Positions 44,195 to 53,730 of a DNA stretch of 64,000 nucleotides are shown in pieces. Below the pieces are notes generated by a model, which was given only the letters and a program-made list of their open reading frames with translations, did no database searches and had not been told where the DNA came from. The stretch's first letter is position 1; every line of letters begins with the position of its first letter. The translations under genes and the position numbers were made by a program. The stretch comes from Coriobacteriaceae bacterium. Its GTDB lineage: Bacteria > Actinomycetota > Coriobacteriia > Coriobacteriales > Coriobacteriaceae. The stretch spans positions 20,734 to 84,733 of the forward strand of contig CABIWB010000009.1 of NCBI GenBank assembly GCA_902362275.1. The letters run 5' to 3'.

Positions 44195-44248
44195 AAGAGG
44201 CTCCTATCTCGTGTCTCTGCGGCTACGCCCGCCCGTATGGCGGCCGAC

Positions 44249-44932
44249 TTACGCCCTTGCTTGCTCGATCTGCCCGATGAGCCAATCGCACCAGGCATCC
44301 ATGCCCTCGCCCTTGCGCGCGCTCACGGCAAACCGCGGCGCCTGCGGATTGAGGTCATCGAGTGTCTTAGTATACCTATCCATGTCAAAATCGAAAGCCG
44401 GGGCCACGTCGACCTTATTGAGCAGCTGTGCGCCGGCGTGCTGGAAGATGCCCGGGTACTTGACGGGCTTGTCGTCGCCCTCGGGCACCGAGAGAATCAT
44501 GATGGACAGGTTCTCGCCCAGGTCAAAGTCGACCGGGCAGACCAGGTTGCCCACATTTTCGATAAAGATGACGTCGATGTTCTCCAGGCCGACGGCCTGG
44601 TCGAACGCATCGACAGCCTCCATAATCATGTTGCCCTCGAGGTGGCACAGGCCGCCCGTGTTGATCTGGATGGCGGGCATGCCGGCTTCCTTCATGGTGA
44701 TGGCATCGACATCCGAGGCAATATCGCCCTCGATGACGGCACAGCGCAGGCCGGCCTTGTCACGCAGGCGCTCGTTGGTGCCCAGAATCGTGGTGGTCTT
44801 GCCCGAACCGGGGCTCGACAAGACGTTGATCACATAGGTGTTTGTCTCATTAAATCGCTGACGCAGCTGATCTGCCAGGCGCTCGTTGCGCGACAGAATC
44901 GGCGATGCGATATCAATCGTTTTCTCAGCCAT
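44249..44932 (-). CDS. hypB: Hydrogenase/urease nickel incorporation GTPase
   Basis: The 227-residue GTPase starts at ATG 44932 (AAGGAG upstream). It has the P-loop NVLSSPGSGKTTTILG, the IEGDIASDVDA switch and the nickel region GGLCHLEGNMIMEAV, then IENVGNLVCPVDFDLGE. The His-rich N-terminus seen in some HypB is absent. It is cotranscribed with hypA upstream. No hydrogenase is in the window. Confidence 0.93.
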   Translation of the reverse strand: MAEKTIDIASPILSRNERLADQLRQRFNETNTYVINVLSSPGSGKTTTILGTNERLRDKAGLRCAVIEGDIASDVDAITMKEAGMPAIQINTGGLCHLEGNMIMEAVDAFDQAVGLENIDVIFIENVGNLVCPVDFDLGENLSIMILSVPEGDDKPVKYPGIFQHAGAQLLNKVDVAPAFDFDMDRYTKTLDDLNPQAPRFAVSARKGEGMDAWCDWLIGQIEQARA

Positions 44933-44986
44933 ATTCGGCACTCCTTACTTCTGCCATTTATACCCCGTCCCCAGATGGCTGGTAGG

Positions 44987-45343
44987 TTAATCGTCGGGGG
45001 TCTCGATTTCGATACTTGCGATGTCGAGCTCGCGGCCGTGCAGTAGGCGCACGTTGGCACCACCACACTGGGGACAGCGACAGTGGAAACGATCGTGGTC
45101 GAAAACCTCGCCGCAGTCCAGACACTCGCTTTGTGGATGGACCTCCTCCACGGCAAGCTCGCAGCCTCGCGTGAGCGGGTCCTCGTCGCGAAATGTCTCC
45201 CACGCAAAGTCGAGCGCCTCGCGCACGACCTCGGTCATATCCCCGATACGCAGCGTTACCAAAACGGCGCGCGAGGCCCCCGCCCCACGCGCCGCGCGAA
45301 TCACTGTATCGAGTATGCCGTTGACAATGCCAACCTCGTGCAT
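44987..45343 (-). CDS. hypA: Hydrogenase nickel insertion protein
   Basis: The 118-residue protein begins with the nickel-binding MHE and has two zinc CxxC pairs (CLDCGEVF and CPQCGGAN). It delivers nickel to [NiFe] hydrogenase together with HypB, which follows 54 bp downstream. Confidence 0.93.
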   Translation of the reverse strand: MHEVGIVNGILDTVIRAARGAGASRAVLVTLRIGDMTEVVREALDFAWETFRDEDPLTRGCELAVEEVHPQSECLDCGEVFDHDRFHCRCPQCGGANVRLLHGRELDIASIEIETPDD

Positions 45344-45349
45344 ACCGAT

Positions 45350-46144
45350 TTACTCCTCGCTGTCCTCTTCGTCGTCCGAAAACAGGTCCAGACGGCTCAC
45401 AAACAAGCCCTCCTTGCCCTCGCGCGCGGTAATGACCACGCGAGCGATGGCGAGCGAAATCTCGTAGAGCGAGAGCAGGGCGCCATACATGAGGCCCAGC
45501 GTAACGGGCGAGCCGTCGGGCGTAATCACAGCCGAGCCCGCAAGCAGGCCAACGTATACGTAACGCCAGACACTGCGGAAGGCCGCATAGGACACAATAT
45601 GGAAGACGGACAGGTAGAAGATGATGAGCGGCAGCTCAAACGCCACACCAAAGCCGATCATAAAGAGTAGCTCCATGTTGACGTAGTTCTCCAGGTCGGG
45701 CAGCGCGGTTGCGACGGCCGAGGTCTCGCCGATGAGCCACTCAAAGCCCGCCGGGATGATAATGAAGTAGCAGAAGATGGCGCCCAGGAAGAACAGCACC
45801 GTCGAGGCGAGCACCGTGGGAACGACCCACTTGCGCTCGTTGGGGCGCAGTGCCGGCAGGAAAAACGCCAGGATCTGCCAGATGATCATGGGCGTGCACA
45901 TGACCACGGCCATCTTGATGGCCAGCGAGAAGCGCAGGCCAAAGCCGCCGAGCGTGGTAGTGATGTAGAACTTACCGTCCGGTACAAAGGAGCGGATGGG
46001 GTCTTCCAGGATGTCGAGCACCACGGGCGTAGCGAAATACAGCACGATAGCGGCGGCAAACACCGACACGACCACGATGGTCAGGCGGCGACGGAGCTCT
46101 CCCAAGTGATCGAAGAGCGGCATGCGCGCAGGTCCGATAGGCAT
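45350..46144 (-). CDS. tatC: Sec-independent translocase TatC
   Basis: The 264-residue membrane protein has six helices and the TatC signatures FDHLGELRRRLTIV at the N-terminus and FGVAFELPLIIFYL. It recognises twin-arginine signals, for example on hydrogenase subunits, which fits the adjacent hypAB. It overlaps the tatA-like stop by one base. Confidence 0.93.
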   Translation of the reverse strand: MPIGPARMPLFDHLGELRRRLTIVVVSVFAAAIVLYFATPVVLDILEDPIRSFVPDGKFYITTTLGGFGLRFSLAIKMAVVMCTPMIIWQILAFFLPALRPNERKWVVPTVLASTVLFFLGAIFCYFIIIPAGFEWLIGETSAVATALPDLENYVNMELLFMIGFGVAFELPLIIFYLSVFHIVSYAAFRSVWRYVYVGLLAGSAVITPDGSPVTLGLMYGALLSLYEISLAIARVVITAREGKEGLFVSRLDLFSDDEEDSEE

Positions 46145-46734
46145 TACTCATCGCCTCCCTTCGGGGCATCGGCGGCAGCGGCGTCGTCCTCGGCCTCGAG
46201 CTCGCGAGCGAGCTGGTCGACGACGGCCTTGCGCTTGCGGGGACGACGGGCGTAGAGGTCGGCCGTCGTGGGCTCTGCCGGCTCGAGCTCGGGCTCCGGC
46301 TCTGCAGCAGATTCGGGCTCGACGACAGGCTCGGCGGCAGCGGCAGGCTCGGCACCCTCAGCCTCGGACTCCTCGGCAGCATTCTCGCCTTCGGCGGCAC
46401 CCTCGCTTGCGGCCTTCTCGGCAGCAAGGCGGGCACGGCGCTCGGCAAAGGTCTCCTTCTTGGCGGGCGCTGACGTCTCGGCGGCATCCTCGTCCGCATC
46501 GGAATCGTCGTCGGTCGCAGCAGCCTTCTTGGGCTTGACCGGGGCCGACGCGGCCTCGCTCACCGGATCGATAATCTCGGACTGAACAACGGCCGTCATC
46601 TTTTCCTGCGTCTCGCGGAACTGACGGATGGCACGGCCGATCGTGCGGCCCATCTGTGGGAGCTTATCCGGGCCAAACAGCAAAAAGCCGAAGACCACGA
46701 TGATCGCGAGCTCACCCTCTCCAATACCAAACAC
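46144..46734 (-). CDS. TatA/TatB-type translocase subunit with a long acidic tail
   Basis: GTG 46734 behind GGAGG is the likely start (196 residues). The single helix and amphipathic hinge are canonical: GELAIIVVFGFLLFGPDKLPQMGR, then IGRAIRQFRETQEKM. The remaining 130 residues are Ala/Glu-rich and disordered, much longer than in typical TatA (70-90). One TatA/B protein appears to serve with TatC. Confidence 0.85.
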   Translation of the reverse strand: MFGIGEGELAIIVVFGFLLFGPDKLPQMGRTIGRAIRQFRETQEKMTAVVQSEIIDPVSEAASAPVKPKKAAATDDDSDADEDAAETSAPAKKETFAERRARLAAEKAASEGAAEGENAAEESEAEGAEPAAAAEPVVEPESAAEPEPELEPAEPTTADLYARRPRKRKAVVDQLARELEAEDDAAAADAPKGGDE

Positions 46735-46886
46735 ACATACCTCCAAGGCTCGATGTGAGTCGAGCCCGCACCGCGCCATTCGGCCGGAACTCGTCTATTC
46801 ATTCGGTCAAGTATAGCGCCCGGACGCCAAAACGTCCGAGCGCATCACAAACATATGCCAAACGGCACGCCCTTTTGGGGCAAAGA

Positions 46887-47201
46887 TTATGCAGCGGTGA
46901 TCGAAATCTCCTGGTCGACACCCAACAGCTGAACCACGCGCATCACCGGGGGCTGCACATTGGTGCAGCTAAAGCGCTTGCCGTGGTCGACCGCGTGGTG
47001 CGCGGCGCCCACAAGCACGCCAATGCCCGTCGAATCGATGTAGCTCACCTGGGCAAAATCGAGCTCAACGGCCTCAGTGGGCTGCTCGAGCGCCAGGTCG
47101 ATGGCATTGCGCAGGCTATCGGCGTTAGAGATATCGATCTCGCCGGTTACCTTAATGGTGTAGAGCTCTGGCGTGGGGTTGGTGGAAATACCCAAATCCA
47201 T
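46887..47201 (-). CDS. STAS-domain anti-sigma-factor antagonist
   Basis: The 104-residue protein is a single STAS domain with the phosphorylatable serine in YIDSTGIGVL (S57), as in SpoIIAA/RsbV. The matching kinase is not encoded nearby. It should act in partner switching that controls a sigma factor. Confidence 0.85.
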   Translation of the reverse strand: MDLGISTNPTPELYTIKVTGEIDISNADSLRNAIDLALEQPTEAVELDFAQVSYIDSTGIGVLVGAAHHAVDHGKRFSCTNVQPPVMRVVQLLGVDQEISITAA

Positions 47202-47267
47202 GTATACGCTCCTTTACGTATCGAGAGTGCGGATAGTACTGGACGCGGACTTGCGAGGCTTTGCGCG

Positions 47268-48572
47268 TTAGGCGCGCTCGGCACGCGCAAGCTCGGCAGC
47301 GACAAGCTTAACGGCCAGCATCAGCACATCGAGCGCGGCCTCCAGGTCCTCGACCGTGGGATAGCTCGGCGCGATGCGGATGTTGGTGTCGCGCGGGTCC
47401 TTGCCATAGGGCCAGGTGGCACCGGCCGGCGTGAGCTTGACGCCCAGGTCGGCGCAAAGCGCGGCGACCTTTTGGGCCGAGCCCTCGGGACCATCGAAGC
47501 TTACAAAGTAGCCGCCGCGGGGGTGCGTCCAGGTGGCGCAGCCCGTGTCGCCCAAGCCCTCGGTGAGCTTGCGCTCAACGGCCTCAAAGCGCGGGCGCAA
47601 AAACTCGGCATGCTTTTTCATGTGCTCCTTGACCGTCTCGATGGTGGGAAGGAAGCGCACGTGGCGCAGTTGGTTGAGCTTATCAGCACTGATGAGGCCG
47701 GCCTTCAGGTGCTTGGAGAACTCGGCGATAACCGCGGGGCTCGCACCGATAAAGCCGATACCGGCGCCCGGGAAGGTGATCTTGGACGTCGAGGCAAAGG
47801 CCACCACGCGGTCCTCGGTGCCCGCCGCGCGGGCAAGATCGAAGATGTTGGCGAGCTCGTCGGTCTCGTCGTACAGGTCGTGCACGCAGTAGGCGTTGTC
47901 CCAGAAGATGCGGAAATCGGGCGCGGCCGTGGGCATCTCGACCAGGCGACGCACGGTGTCCTCGCTAAAGGTGATGCCCGTGGGGTTGGAATACTTGGGC
48001 ACGCACCAGATGCCCTTGATGGAATCGTCGGCGGCAACGAGGCGCTCGATTTCGTCCATATCGGGGCCGTTGTCGGTCATCGCGACGGGAACGTTCTCGA
48101 TACCCAAGTCGGCGGTAATGCCAAAGTGGCGATCGTAGCCGGGAACGGGGCACAGGAACTTGACCTTCTTGCCGTCGTGCGCAGCCTCGTAAGCCTCCCA
48201 GGGCTCGCTGCCGCACGAGCCGCAGCGCCAGAACATGCCGGCGATGTCGTGCTCGATCAGCAGGCTCGACGAGCCCAGCACGAGCGTCTGCTCGGCGGGA
48301 CAACCCAGGAACTCCCCCGCCAGCTTGCGTGCCGAGGGAATGCCCTCGAAGCAGCCGTAGTTGGAGCAGTCGACGTTGCCATCGTGCAGATCGGCGTCGG
48401 CGTTGAGGATATCGAGCATGGGTCGAGAGATGTCCACCTGGGAGGGCGACGGCTTGCCGCGGGCCATGTCGAGCGCCAGGCCCTTGGCCTTGACCTCGGC
48501 GACCTCGGCCTTGAGTGCCTCGATGGCGGCATCGAGTTCGGTGGTTTCCATCTTCTGGTAGATCGTCTGCAT
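47268..48572 (-). CDS. Aminotransferase class I, MocR-like aspartate aminotransferase type
   Basis: The 434-residue PLP enzyme matches the group of large class I aminotransferases with MARGKPSPSQVDIS at the N-terminus, SSSLLIEHDI, VPKYSNPTGITFS, the WDNAYCVHDLY aspartate region, and the PLP lysine in ASTSKITFPGAG. The end NIRIAPSYPTVEDL binds the carboxylate. Activity on aspartate or alanine is likely. Confidence 0.85.
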   Translation of the reverse strand: MQTIYQKMETTELDAAIEALKAEVAEVKAKGLALDMARGKPSPSQVDISRPMLDILNADADLHDGNVDCSNYGCFEGIPSARKLAGEFLGCPAEQTLVLGSSSLLIEHDIAGMFWRCGSCGSEPWEAYEAAHDGKKVKFLCPVPGYDRHFGITADLGIENVPVAMTDNGPDMDEIERLVAADDSIKGIWCVPKYSNPTGITFSEDTVRRLVEMPTAAPDFRIFWDNAYCVHDLYDETDELANIFDLARAAGTEDRVVAFASTSKITFPGAGIGFIGASPAVIAEFSKHLKAGLISADKLNQLRHVRFLPTIETVKEHMKKHAEFLRPRFEAVERKLTEGLGDTGCATWTHPRGGYFVSFDGPEGSAQKVAALCADLGVKLTPAGATWPYGKDPRDTNIRIAPSYPTVEDLEAALDVLMLAVKLVAAELARAERA

Positions 48573-48721
48573 GGGTGCGACCTTTCACGAAGCGGTACGT
48601 TGCAATTCTTCTAAGTATAGACCGCCACCGTCGTAACGTTATGAAGCCGTGATAGATTAAGTCCATCGCAATGAATTACGAATCGCCGCGCATGCCGGCG
48701 TGGAGCGCCCAAGGAGGCACT

Positions 48722-48976
48722 ATGGAGTACGGATCGTTTCAGGCCGAGGAATTCGGCGACCTGCAGCGCCTGGTCGACGGACTGTTTTACGACCGCCACG
48801 CCATCGACCGCCTGGATCTGATCGTACAGGCCGAAATCTTGGACCTGGCGCCCGATCTCATGGAAATCGTCAACCTGCTACCGCCCGGCTATTACGACCG
48901 CCAGTCACTTTGCGACCAGCTCAACTCCGCCTTGGCCGCCCACGGCTGGGGCGCCATCTACGGCACCGTGGAATAA
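48722..48976 (+). CDS. Small conserved-looking acidic protein, 84 aa
   Basis: ATG 48722 follows a perfect AAGGAGG site. The helical, acidic product (FQAEEFGDLQRLVDGLFYDRHAIDRLD...VNLLPPGYYDRQSLCDQLN) has no recognised motif. It resembles small proteins with a DUF of unknown role. Confidence 0.6.
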   Translation: MEYGSFQAEEFGDLQRLVDGLFYDRHAIDRLDLIVQAEILDLAPDLMEIVNLLPPGYYDRQSLCDQLNSALAAHGWGAIYGTVE

Positions 48977-48979
48977 ACC

Positions 48980-49008
48980 TAGTCATTTAAGAACGTCCCG
49001 AATGACTA
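48980..49008. repeat. 29-bp palindromic repeat, copy 2
   Basis: This is an inverted copy of 13671-13699 (27 of 29 matches): TAGTCATT and AATGACTA around TAAGAACGTCCC. It lies directly after the small-protein gene and before its terminator. Confidence 0.7.
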
Positions 49009-49009
49009 A

Positions 49010-49043
49010 AACGCCGCCTGTGATGGTGTTCACAGGCGGCGTT
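49010..49043. terminator. Bidirectional terminator before nhaA
   Basis: AACGCCGCCTGTGA-type arms pair around a short loop and are followed by TTTTC on the plus strand; it lies between convergent genes. Confidence 0.85.
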
Positions 49044-49062
49044 TTCAAACTTGTATGTGCTC

Positions 49063-50421
49063 TTACTCGTCCTTGGGCGCGGGGTGCTTGCAGATCACAC
49101 TCATGTAGATCATGCCAAGTACGGCCGCGGTGACAGAGCCGGCGAGAATAGCGGCCTTGGCGGCCAGAACCTCAAACTGGGCCGTCGGGAAGGCGAGGCC
49201 GCTGATGAGAATCGACATGGTAAAGCCGATGCCGCCCAGAATGCCCACGCCGGCAATCATGTGCCAGTTGACATTGCGCGGCAGCTCGCAGGCCCTAAGC
49301 TTAACCAGGGCAAACGTCATACCAAAGATGCCGACCGGCTTGCCCAGCAGCATGCCAAAGTACACGCCGAGCGTCACCGGGTCGGTGAGCAGCGTGCTCA
49401 TGTCCACGCCCACTAGGCGAACCTGTGCGTTCACGAACGCAAAGATCGGCAGAATCACAAAGTTGACCGGCGTGAAGATCAGACGCTCCATGCGGATGAG
49501 CGGCGGGGTCACGCGGTGCATGACGCGCTCGACCTTGGTGGTCGAGACGGTAAAGTCATGCTGGCCCAGGATGTGTGCCTCGTCGTCGTAGCGGTCGTCG
49601 AGCAACGGCAGGCACTCGACCAGCCAATCGGTAAGGCTATCGAGCTTAACGCCGCACTTGGCCGGAATGGTGAAGGCCAGGATGACGCCGGCAAGCGTAG
49701 CGTGCACGCCGCTCTTGAACATGCAGAACCACAACAGCAGACCCAGTACCGAATACGGGGCAAGGCGGTAATGCTGCGTCTTGTTGAGCCACACGAGCGC
49801 GCAGGTCACAAGCGCGGCGGCGCCCAACCAAAACGGATTGGGGCTCTGACCGTAGAAGATGGCGATGGCGGCGATGGAGATGAGGTCGTCGGCGATAGCG
49901 AGCGTCGAGAAGAACACGCGCACGCCGTTGGGCACGCGATTGCCCAAAAGCGACAGCACGCCCAGCGCAAAGGCAATATCGGTTGCCATGGGGATGGCCC
50001 AGCCGTTGTGCGCGCCAGCATGGTTAAAGATCAGGTAGATGCAGGCGGGAACGACGACGCCGCCCACGGCCGCCAGCATGGGAAGCATGGCCTGACGCGG
50101 ATTCTTGAGCTCGCCGACCGTCATCTCGTACTTAAGCTCAATGCCCACCAACAAAAAGAAAATCGCCATGAGGAAGTCGTTGACGAAAAGCTCAACGGTG
50201 AGACCGGCCGTAAGGTTGCCCAGACCCACATACAGCGGGGTCTCCAAAAAGTGATGGATGGCCTCATAGGCATCGGTATTGGCGCAAATAACGGCGGCGA
50301 TGGCGGCGAAGACCATGACGGCGGCGGAAATCGTGCCGTTCTCGGCGATGCGTTCCCAGATGTCGTGACGTTCAAAGCGTTTGCGCTCACGAACGTTGAA
50401 CAGCTGCTCGGGTGCTGCCAT
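49063..50421 (-). CDS. nhaA: Na+/H+ antiporter NhaA
   Basis: The 452-residue membrane protein starts at ATG 50421 (AAAGGAG upstream). It has the NhaA aspartates in ATDIAFALGVLSLLG and LAIADDLISIAAIAIFYG, and the family end GIGFTMSILISGLAF. About 11-12 helices are seen. It exchanges Na+ for protons and supports pH and salt tolerance. Confidence 0.92.
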   Translation of the reverse strand: MAAPEQLFNVRERKRFERHDIWERIAENGTISAAVMVFAAIAAVICANTDAYEAIHHFLETPLYVGLGNLTAGLTVELFVNDFLMAIFFLLVGIELKYEMTVGELKNPRQAMLPMLAAVGGVVVPACIYLIFNHAGAHNGWAIPMATDIAFALGVLSLLGNRVPNGVRVFFSTLAIADDLISIAAIAIFYGQSPNPFWLGAAALVTCALVWLNKTQHYRLAPYSVLGLLLWFCMFKSGVHATLAGVILAFTIPAKCGVKLDSLTDWLVECLPLLDDRYDDEAHILGQHDFTVSTTKVERVMHRVTPPLIRMERLIFTPVNFVILPIFAFVNAQVRLVGVDMSTLLTDPVTLGVYFGMLLGKPVGIFGMTFALVKLRACELPRNVNWHMIAGVGILGGIGFTMSILISGLAFPTAQFEVLAAKAAILAGSVTAAVLGMIYMSVICKHPAPKDE

Positions 50422-50634
50422 GGGCGGCTCCTTTCTCGGGAAAGCTCCCGTCTTAAAAAAGCACGGCCCGCCCAAGTGGCGGCGCCGCGCTCTAACGTAT
50501 TACGCTTGCATCTAGCCTACCCTGCACGACAAGCACGCAGGCGTGGCCGAAAAGCGGAACCACAGGTTGAACATTATTTGCTCAACGGCACGGACGCGCC
50601 TGCCCAAGAGACGACGCGGCGCCGTGCACAAAAA

Positions 50635-50669
50635 ACGACCGGAGCGCGGGGCGTCCGCGATCCGGTCGT
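50635..50669 (-). terminator. Terminator after ppaC
   Basis: ACGACCGG and CCGGTCGT (50635-50642, 50662-50669) pair, and the minus-strand continuation is TTTTTT. Confidence 0.8.
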
Positions 50670-50688
50670 GGCGTTCGGTCAACTAAAC

Positions 50689-51612
50689 CTAGCAGGCGGC
50701 CATGATGGGGGCAGCGACCTGCTTCTTACGGGAGAGGACGCCCGGCATCCAGACGCCGTCGTGCTCGTCGGCAATGCCCAGGCCCTTCTGAGCGGCCTCG
50801 GTCTCGCCCTCGAGCAGGACCTGCGAGCCCTCCTCCATGATGTCGGTGATGCACAGGACGATGCCGTCGGCACCCTTCTCGGCGGCGTAGGCGCGCATGG
50901 CCTCGCGGATCTCGTCGATCATGCCGAGTGCGCGGCTCTTGTCGACGGTCTCGTACTGGCCAATGAGCAGCTTCTTGCCAGCGGGCTCGAACATCTTGAT
51001 GTCGTTGCCGACCATCTCGGCTGCAGTGAAGGAGCCGGACGGACGGGTGAGGAAGACCTCCATGCCAAACTTGACCGGGTCGACGCCCACCTGCTCGCCG
51101 AGCTTGGCGGCGACGGCGCGGTCGACATCGGTGGTGGTGGGGCTCTTGAGCATGAGCGTGTCGGTCATCATGGCCGAGAGCAGCAGCTTGGCCTGAACGT
51201 CGGAAAGTTCAACGCCGAGCACGCCGGCGAGCTTGGTGACGATGGTGCAGCTGGAGCCCCAGGGCAGGCAGATGTAGTGCAGCGGGCCGGCGGTCTCGAA
51301 GTCGCCGATGCGGTGATGATCGACGACACCAAAGACCGTGGCGTCCTTAAGACCGGCAACGGACTGGGCAGACTCGTTGTGGTCGGTGAGGACGACGAGC
51401 TGACCGGCCTCGACGGACTCAATCACGCGGGGCTCGGCGATGCCGGCGTCGGCAAGCAGCTTGGCGGACTCTGCCGGAAGCTGACCAAGGGCGCAGGCCT
51501 CGTAGGTGTTGCCGGCATACTCAACCTGGTTGAGCAGCTGGGACAGGACGACGGCGCTCATGATGGCGTCGTTATCGGGGTTCTGGTGACCAAAGACAAG
51601 AACGTTTGCCAT
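50689..51612 (-). CDS. ppaC: Manganese-dependent inorganic pyrophosphatase (family II)
   Basis: The 307-residue DHH-family enzyme has VFGHQNPDNDAIMSA and the DHH motif in VVDHHRIGDFE. It hydrolyses pyrophosphate. The C-terminal DHHA2 domain ends SRKKQVAAPIM, with the substrate-binding RKKQ motif. Confidence 0.92.
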   Translation of the reverse strand: MANVLVFGHQNPDNDAIMSAVVLSQLLNQVEYAGNTYEACALGQLPAESAKLLADAGIAEPRVIESVEAGQLVVLTDHNESAQSVAGLKDATVFGVVDHHRIGDFETAGPLHYICLPWGSSCTIVTKLAGVLGVELSDVQAKLLLSAMMTDTLMLKSPTTTDVDRAVAAKLGEQVGVDPVKFGMEVFLTRPSGSFTAAEMVGNDIKMFEPAGKKLLIGQYETVDKSRALGMIDEIREAMRAYAAEKGADGIVLCITDIMEEGSQVLLEGETEAAQKGLGIADEHDGVWMPGVLSRKKQVAAPIMAAC

Positions 51613-51717
51613 GGATATCCTCCACTTGATATGTGTACTTGGACGTAGCTATGGTAGCACGCCGATGCCGAGCCTTCGCAGACGGAAGGGCTACGGCATA
51701 TTTTGGGGCAGGCACGG

Positions 51718-51739
51718 GGGACAGGTTACATTGCACCAG
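51718..51739. repeat. 22-bp dispersed repeat (CAGGTTAC...TTGCACCA), copy 1
   Basis: It matches 62100-62121 at 20 of 22 positions and abuts the glucokinase stop codon. Confidence 0.55.
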
Positions 51740-52693
51740 CTATTTACCGGCGGCGCGCAGGGCTACGTAGGCGGCACCGATGATGCCGGCGTCGTTTCCG
51801 AGCGAAGCGACCTTGATGGGCGTCTCGCGCGAGGCGGAGAGCGCGTACTGCTTGAAGTGCTCGCGAACCTTGTCGAGGTAGACATCGGCCGAAGCGGACG
51901 CGCCGCCGCCGATGAGGAACATCTCGGGATCGACCACGTTGGCAATAAGCGCCAGGGCGCGACCGAGATAGTCGGCCATGGTATCGGCCGCGGCAAGCGC
52001 GAGCTTGTCGCCCTCGCGGCAGGCCTGGAACACGTCCTTGGAATCGGAGGGGCCGGTGAGCTCGATGGGCTCGACGCCTGCCTTCTTGCACTCGGCAAGG
52101 TAGTTGCTCACCACGCCGGTGGCGCTGGAATACTGCTCCAGGTGGCCATGGCCGCCGCAGCCGCAGGTGCGCTCCTCTTCGGGGTTCAGGCACATGTGGC
52201 CAATCTCGCCGCCGGCGCCCACAACGCCCGATACCACGTCGCCGTTGACGATGACGCCGCCACCCACGCCGGTACCGATGGTAACCATCACCACGTTCTG
52301 TACGCCCTTGGCAGAGCCGAGCCAGGCCTCGCCCATGGCAGCGGCGTTGGCATCGTTCTCGTACTTAACGACCGCGTCGGGGCAGTGCTCCTGAATGGCG
52401 ATTCTTAGCTCAGGCAGGTTAATGGCAATGTTGGCCTTGACCTTGGCATCGCCCGATGCCGGGATGGGGCACGGAACGGCCAGGCCAATGCCCGCCACAA
52501 AGGCGCGCGGAATCTGGGCCTTGGCGACCACCTGGTCGATAGCCTCGGTCACCGCGGCAAAGCCCGCGGCGTCAACGATGGGAGGCGTGGGCACGCTGGC
52601 CTTGGCCAGCAGGTTGCCGTCCTCGTCGAACAGGCCCTCCTTAACCGAAGTGCCGCCGACGTCAATGCCGATGTAGTACTGCTTAGGTTCCAT
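51740..52693 (-). CDS. ROK-family glucokinase
   Basis: The 317-residue kinase starts at ATG 52693 (AAAGGTGGG upstream). GIDVGGTSVKEGLFDEDGN is the ATP loop, and ENDANAAAMGEAWLGSAKG holds the catalytic Asp. The zinc site reads CGCGGHGHLEQYSS, with His in place of the last Cys of the usual CxCGxxGCxE; this variant exists in some ROK kinases. It would phosphorylate free glucose released by beta-glucosidases. Confidence 0.88.
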   Translation of the reverse strand: MEPKQYYIGIDVGGTSVKEGLFDEDGNLLAKASVPTPPIVDAAGFAAVTEAIDQVVAKAQIPRAFVAGIGLAVPCPIPASGDAKVKANIAINLPELRIAIQEHCPDAVVKYENDANAAAMGEAWLGSAKGVQNVVMVTIGTGVGGGVIVNGDVVSGVVGAGGEIGHMCLNPEEERTCGCGGHGHLEQYSSATGVVSNYLAECKKAGVEPIELTGPSDSKDVFQACREGDKLALAAADTMADYLGRALALIANVVDPEMFLIGGGASASADVYLDKVREHFKQYALSASRETPIKVASLGNDAGIIGAAYVALRAAGK

Positions 52694-52846
52694 GGGAGCC
52701 CACCTTTCTCGTTTAAACATTGCCTGTATGGTACCGCTCCCAAGGCAAAAACCTGCCAAAAAGGGGCAGGTTTGTTTTGGCAGGTTTTATCTGTGAAAAC
52801 GCAAACGACCGCCCAAAAGGTCGCGCAGGGCCTTCGCCAAATATAA

Positions 52847-52877
52847 GGGCGCCGGGAGGCGGAGACTCCCGGCGCCC
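52847..52877 (-). terminator. Terminator of the cellobiose PTS operon
   Basis: GGGCGCCGGGAG and CTCCCGGCGCCC form a perfect 12-bp stem just after the IIA gene. Confidence 0.8.
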
Positions 52878-52934
52878 GTCAAAGGGACTGTGTTGTCTGT
52901 TGGACCGCACGGCCCATCGCGGCGATAACGCCAA

Positions 52935-53267
52935 CTAGGCCTTAAGTGCCTGCAGCTGCTTGTGGATCTCGACGAGCTCCGTCGCCATGACGCGCATGGT
53001 CTCGGTGCCGGCCATCTGGTCCTCGGCATGCAGCAGAATCAACGGGGCCTCGCCGTTACGCTCGCCGTTGGCCTCCTTCTTCAGAAGCCCCATGTGAACA
53101 TCGTGGCCACCGTTATAGGCCTCGTCGCCCTGCTTGATAAGCTCCTCGGCGGCGTCAAAATCGCCCTCCTTGGCCTTTTGCACGGCATTGATGTACATGC
53201 TCTTGGCGGTACCGACGTAGCTGATGATCTCAAAGCAGGTCATCTGCAGTTCGTTCATATCCTCCAT
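52935..53267 (-). CDS. PTS lactose/cellobiose-family IIA
   Basis: From ATG 53267 the protein has 110 residues (a GTG directly after the IIB stop would add three). It is the small helical IIA with the phospho-histidine in LILLHAEDQMAG (H80) and the Mg-binding Asp (D83). CFEIISYVGTAKSMYINAVQKAKEGDF is the family N-terminus. It passes phosphate to the IIB encoded just upstream. Confidence 0.9.
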   Translation of the reverse strand: MEDMNELQMTCFEIISYVGTAKSMYINAVQKAKEGDFDAAEELIKQGDEAYNGGHDVHMGLLKKEANGERNGEAPLILLHAEDQMAGTETMRVMATELVEIHKQLQALKA

Positions 53268-53276
53268 GCGGAGCAC

Positions 53277-53579
53277 CTAGCCCATCACGCTGACGCAGTG
53301 GTCGATGATGCCGGCAGCGTTCATGCGGCCGTAGTCGACCATGTTGATGACCTCGACCGGGAAACGACCGGCGACCTCCTTCTCAAAATCGGCCTTGGTG
53401 TATCCGATCTGCGGACCAAGCAGCAACATGTCGCACTCGCCCAGGTAATCGTGGGCCTCGTTCATGGGACGAGCCTCGACCTCAATATCCAGACCACGGT
53501 TTGCAACCTCGGCCTGCATCTTCTGGACCAGCAGGCTCGTGGACATACCGGCATTGCAGCAGAGCATGATCTTCTTCAT
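53277..53579 (-). CDS. PTS lactose/cellobiose-family IIB
   Basis: The 100-residue protein starts MKKIMLCCNAGMSTSLLVQKM, with the phosphorylated cysteine at residue 8. The ending VSVMG and GPQIGYTKADFEKEV are typical of cellobiose IIB. It lies between IIA and IIC in the order IIC-IIB-IIA on the minus strand. Confidence 0.92.
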   Translation of the reverse strand: MKKIMLCCNAGMSTSLLVQKMQAEVANRGLDIEVEARPMNEAHDYLGECDMLLLGPQIGYTKADFEKEVAGRFPVEVINMVDYGRMNAAGIIDHCVSVMG

Positions 53580-53679
53580 GGTTTCCTCCTTATAACTGCG
53601 CGGCGCGCAGACGACGACTGGTTTTATTCCTTGCGGCTATTGTGCCAACCCCCTGCATCTTTACACAAGGGAGAGAGTC

Positions 53680-53710
53680 GCGGGCACCGGCACCGCGTAC
53701 CGGTGCCCGC
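53680..53710. other. Intercistronic hairpin between IIC and IIB
   Basis: GCGGGCACCGG and CCGGTGCCCGC form an 11-bp perfect stem with no T-run; it may adjust the expression of IIB/IIA relative to IIC. Confidence 0.5.
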
Positions 53711-53730
53711 AACGGTGAAAGGGACGAACG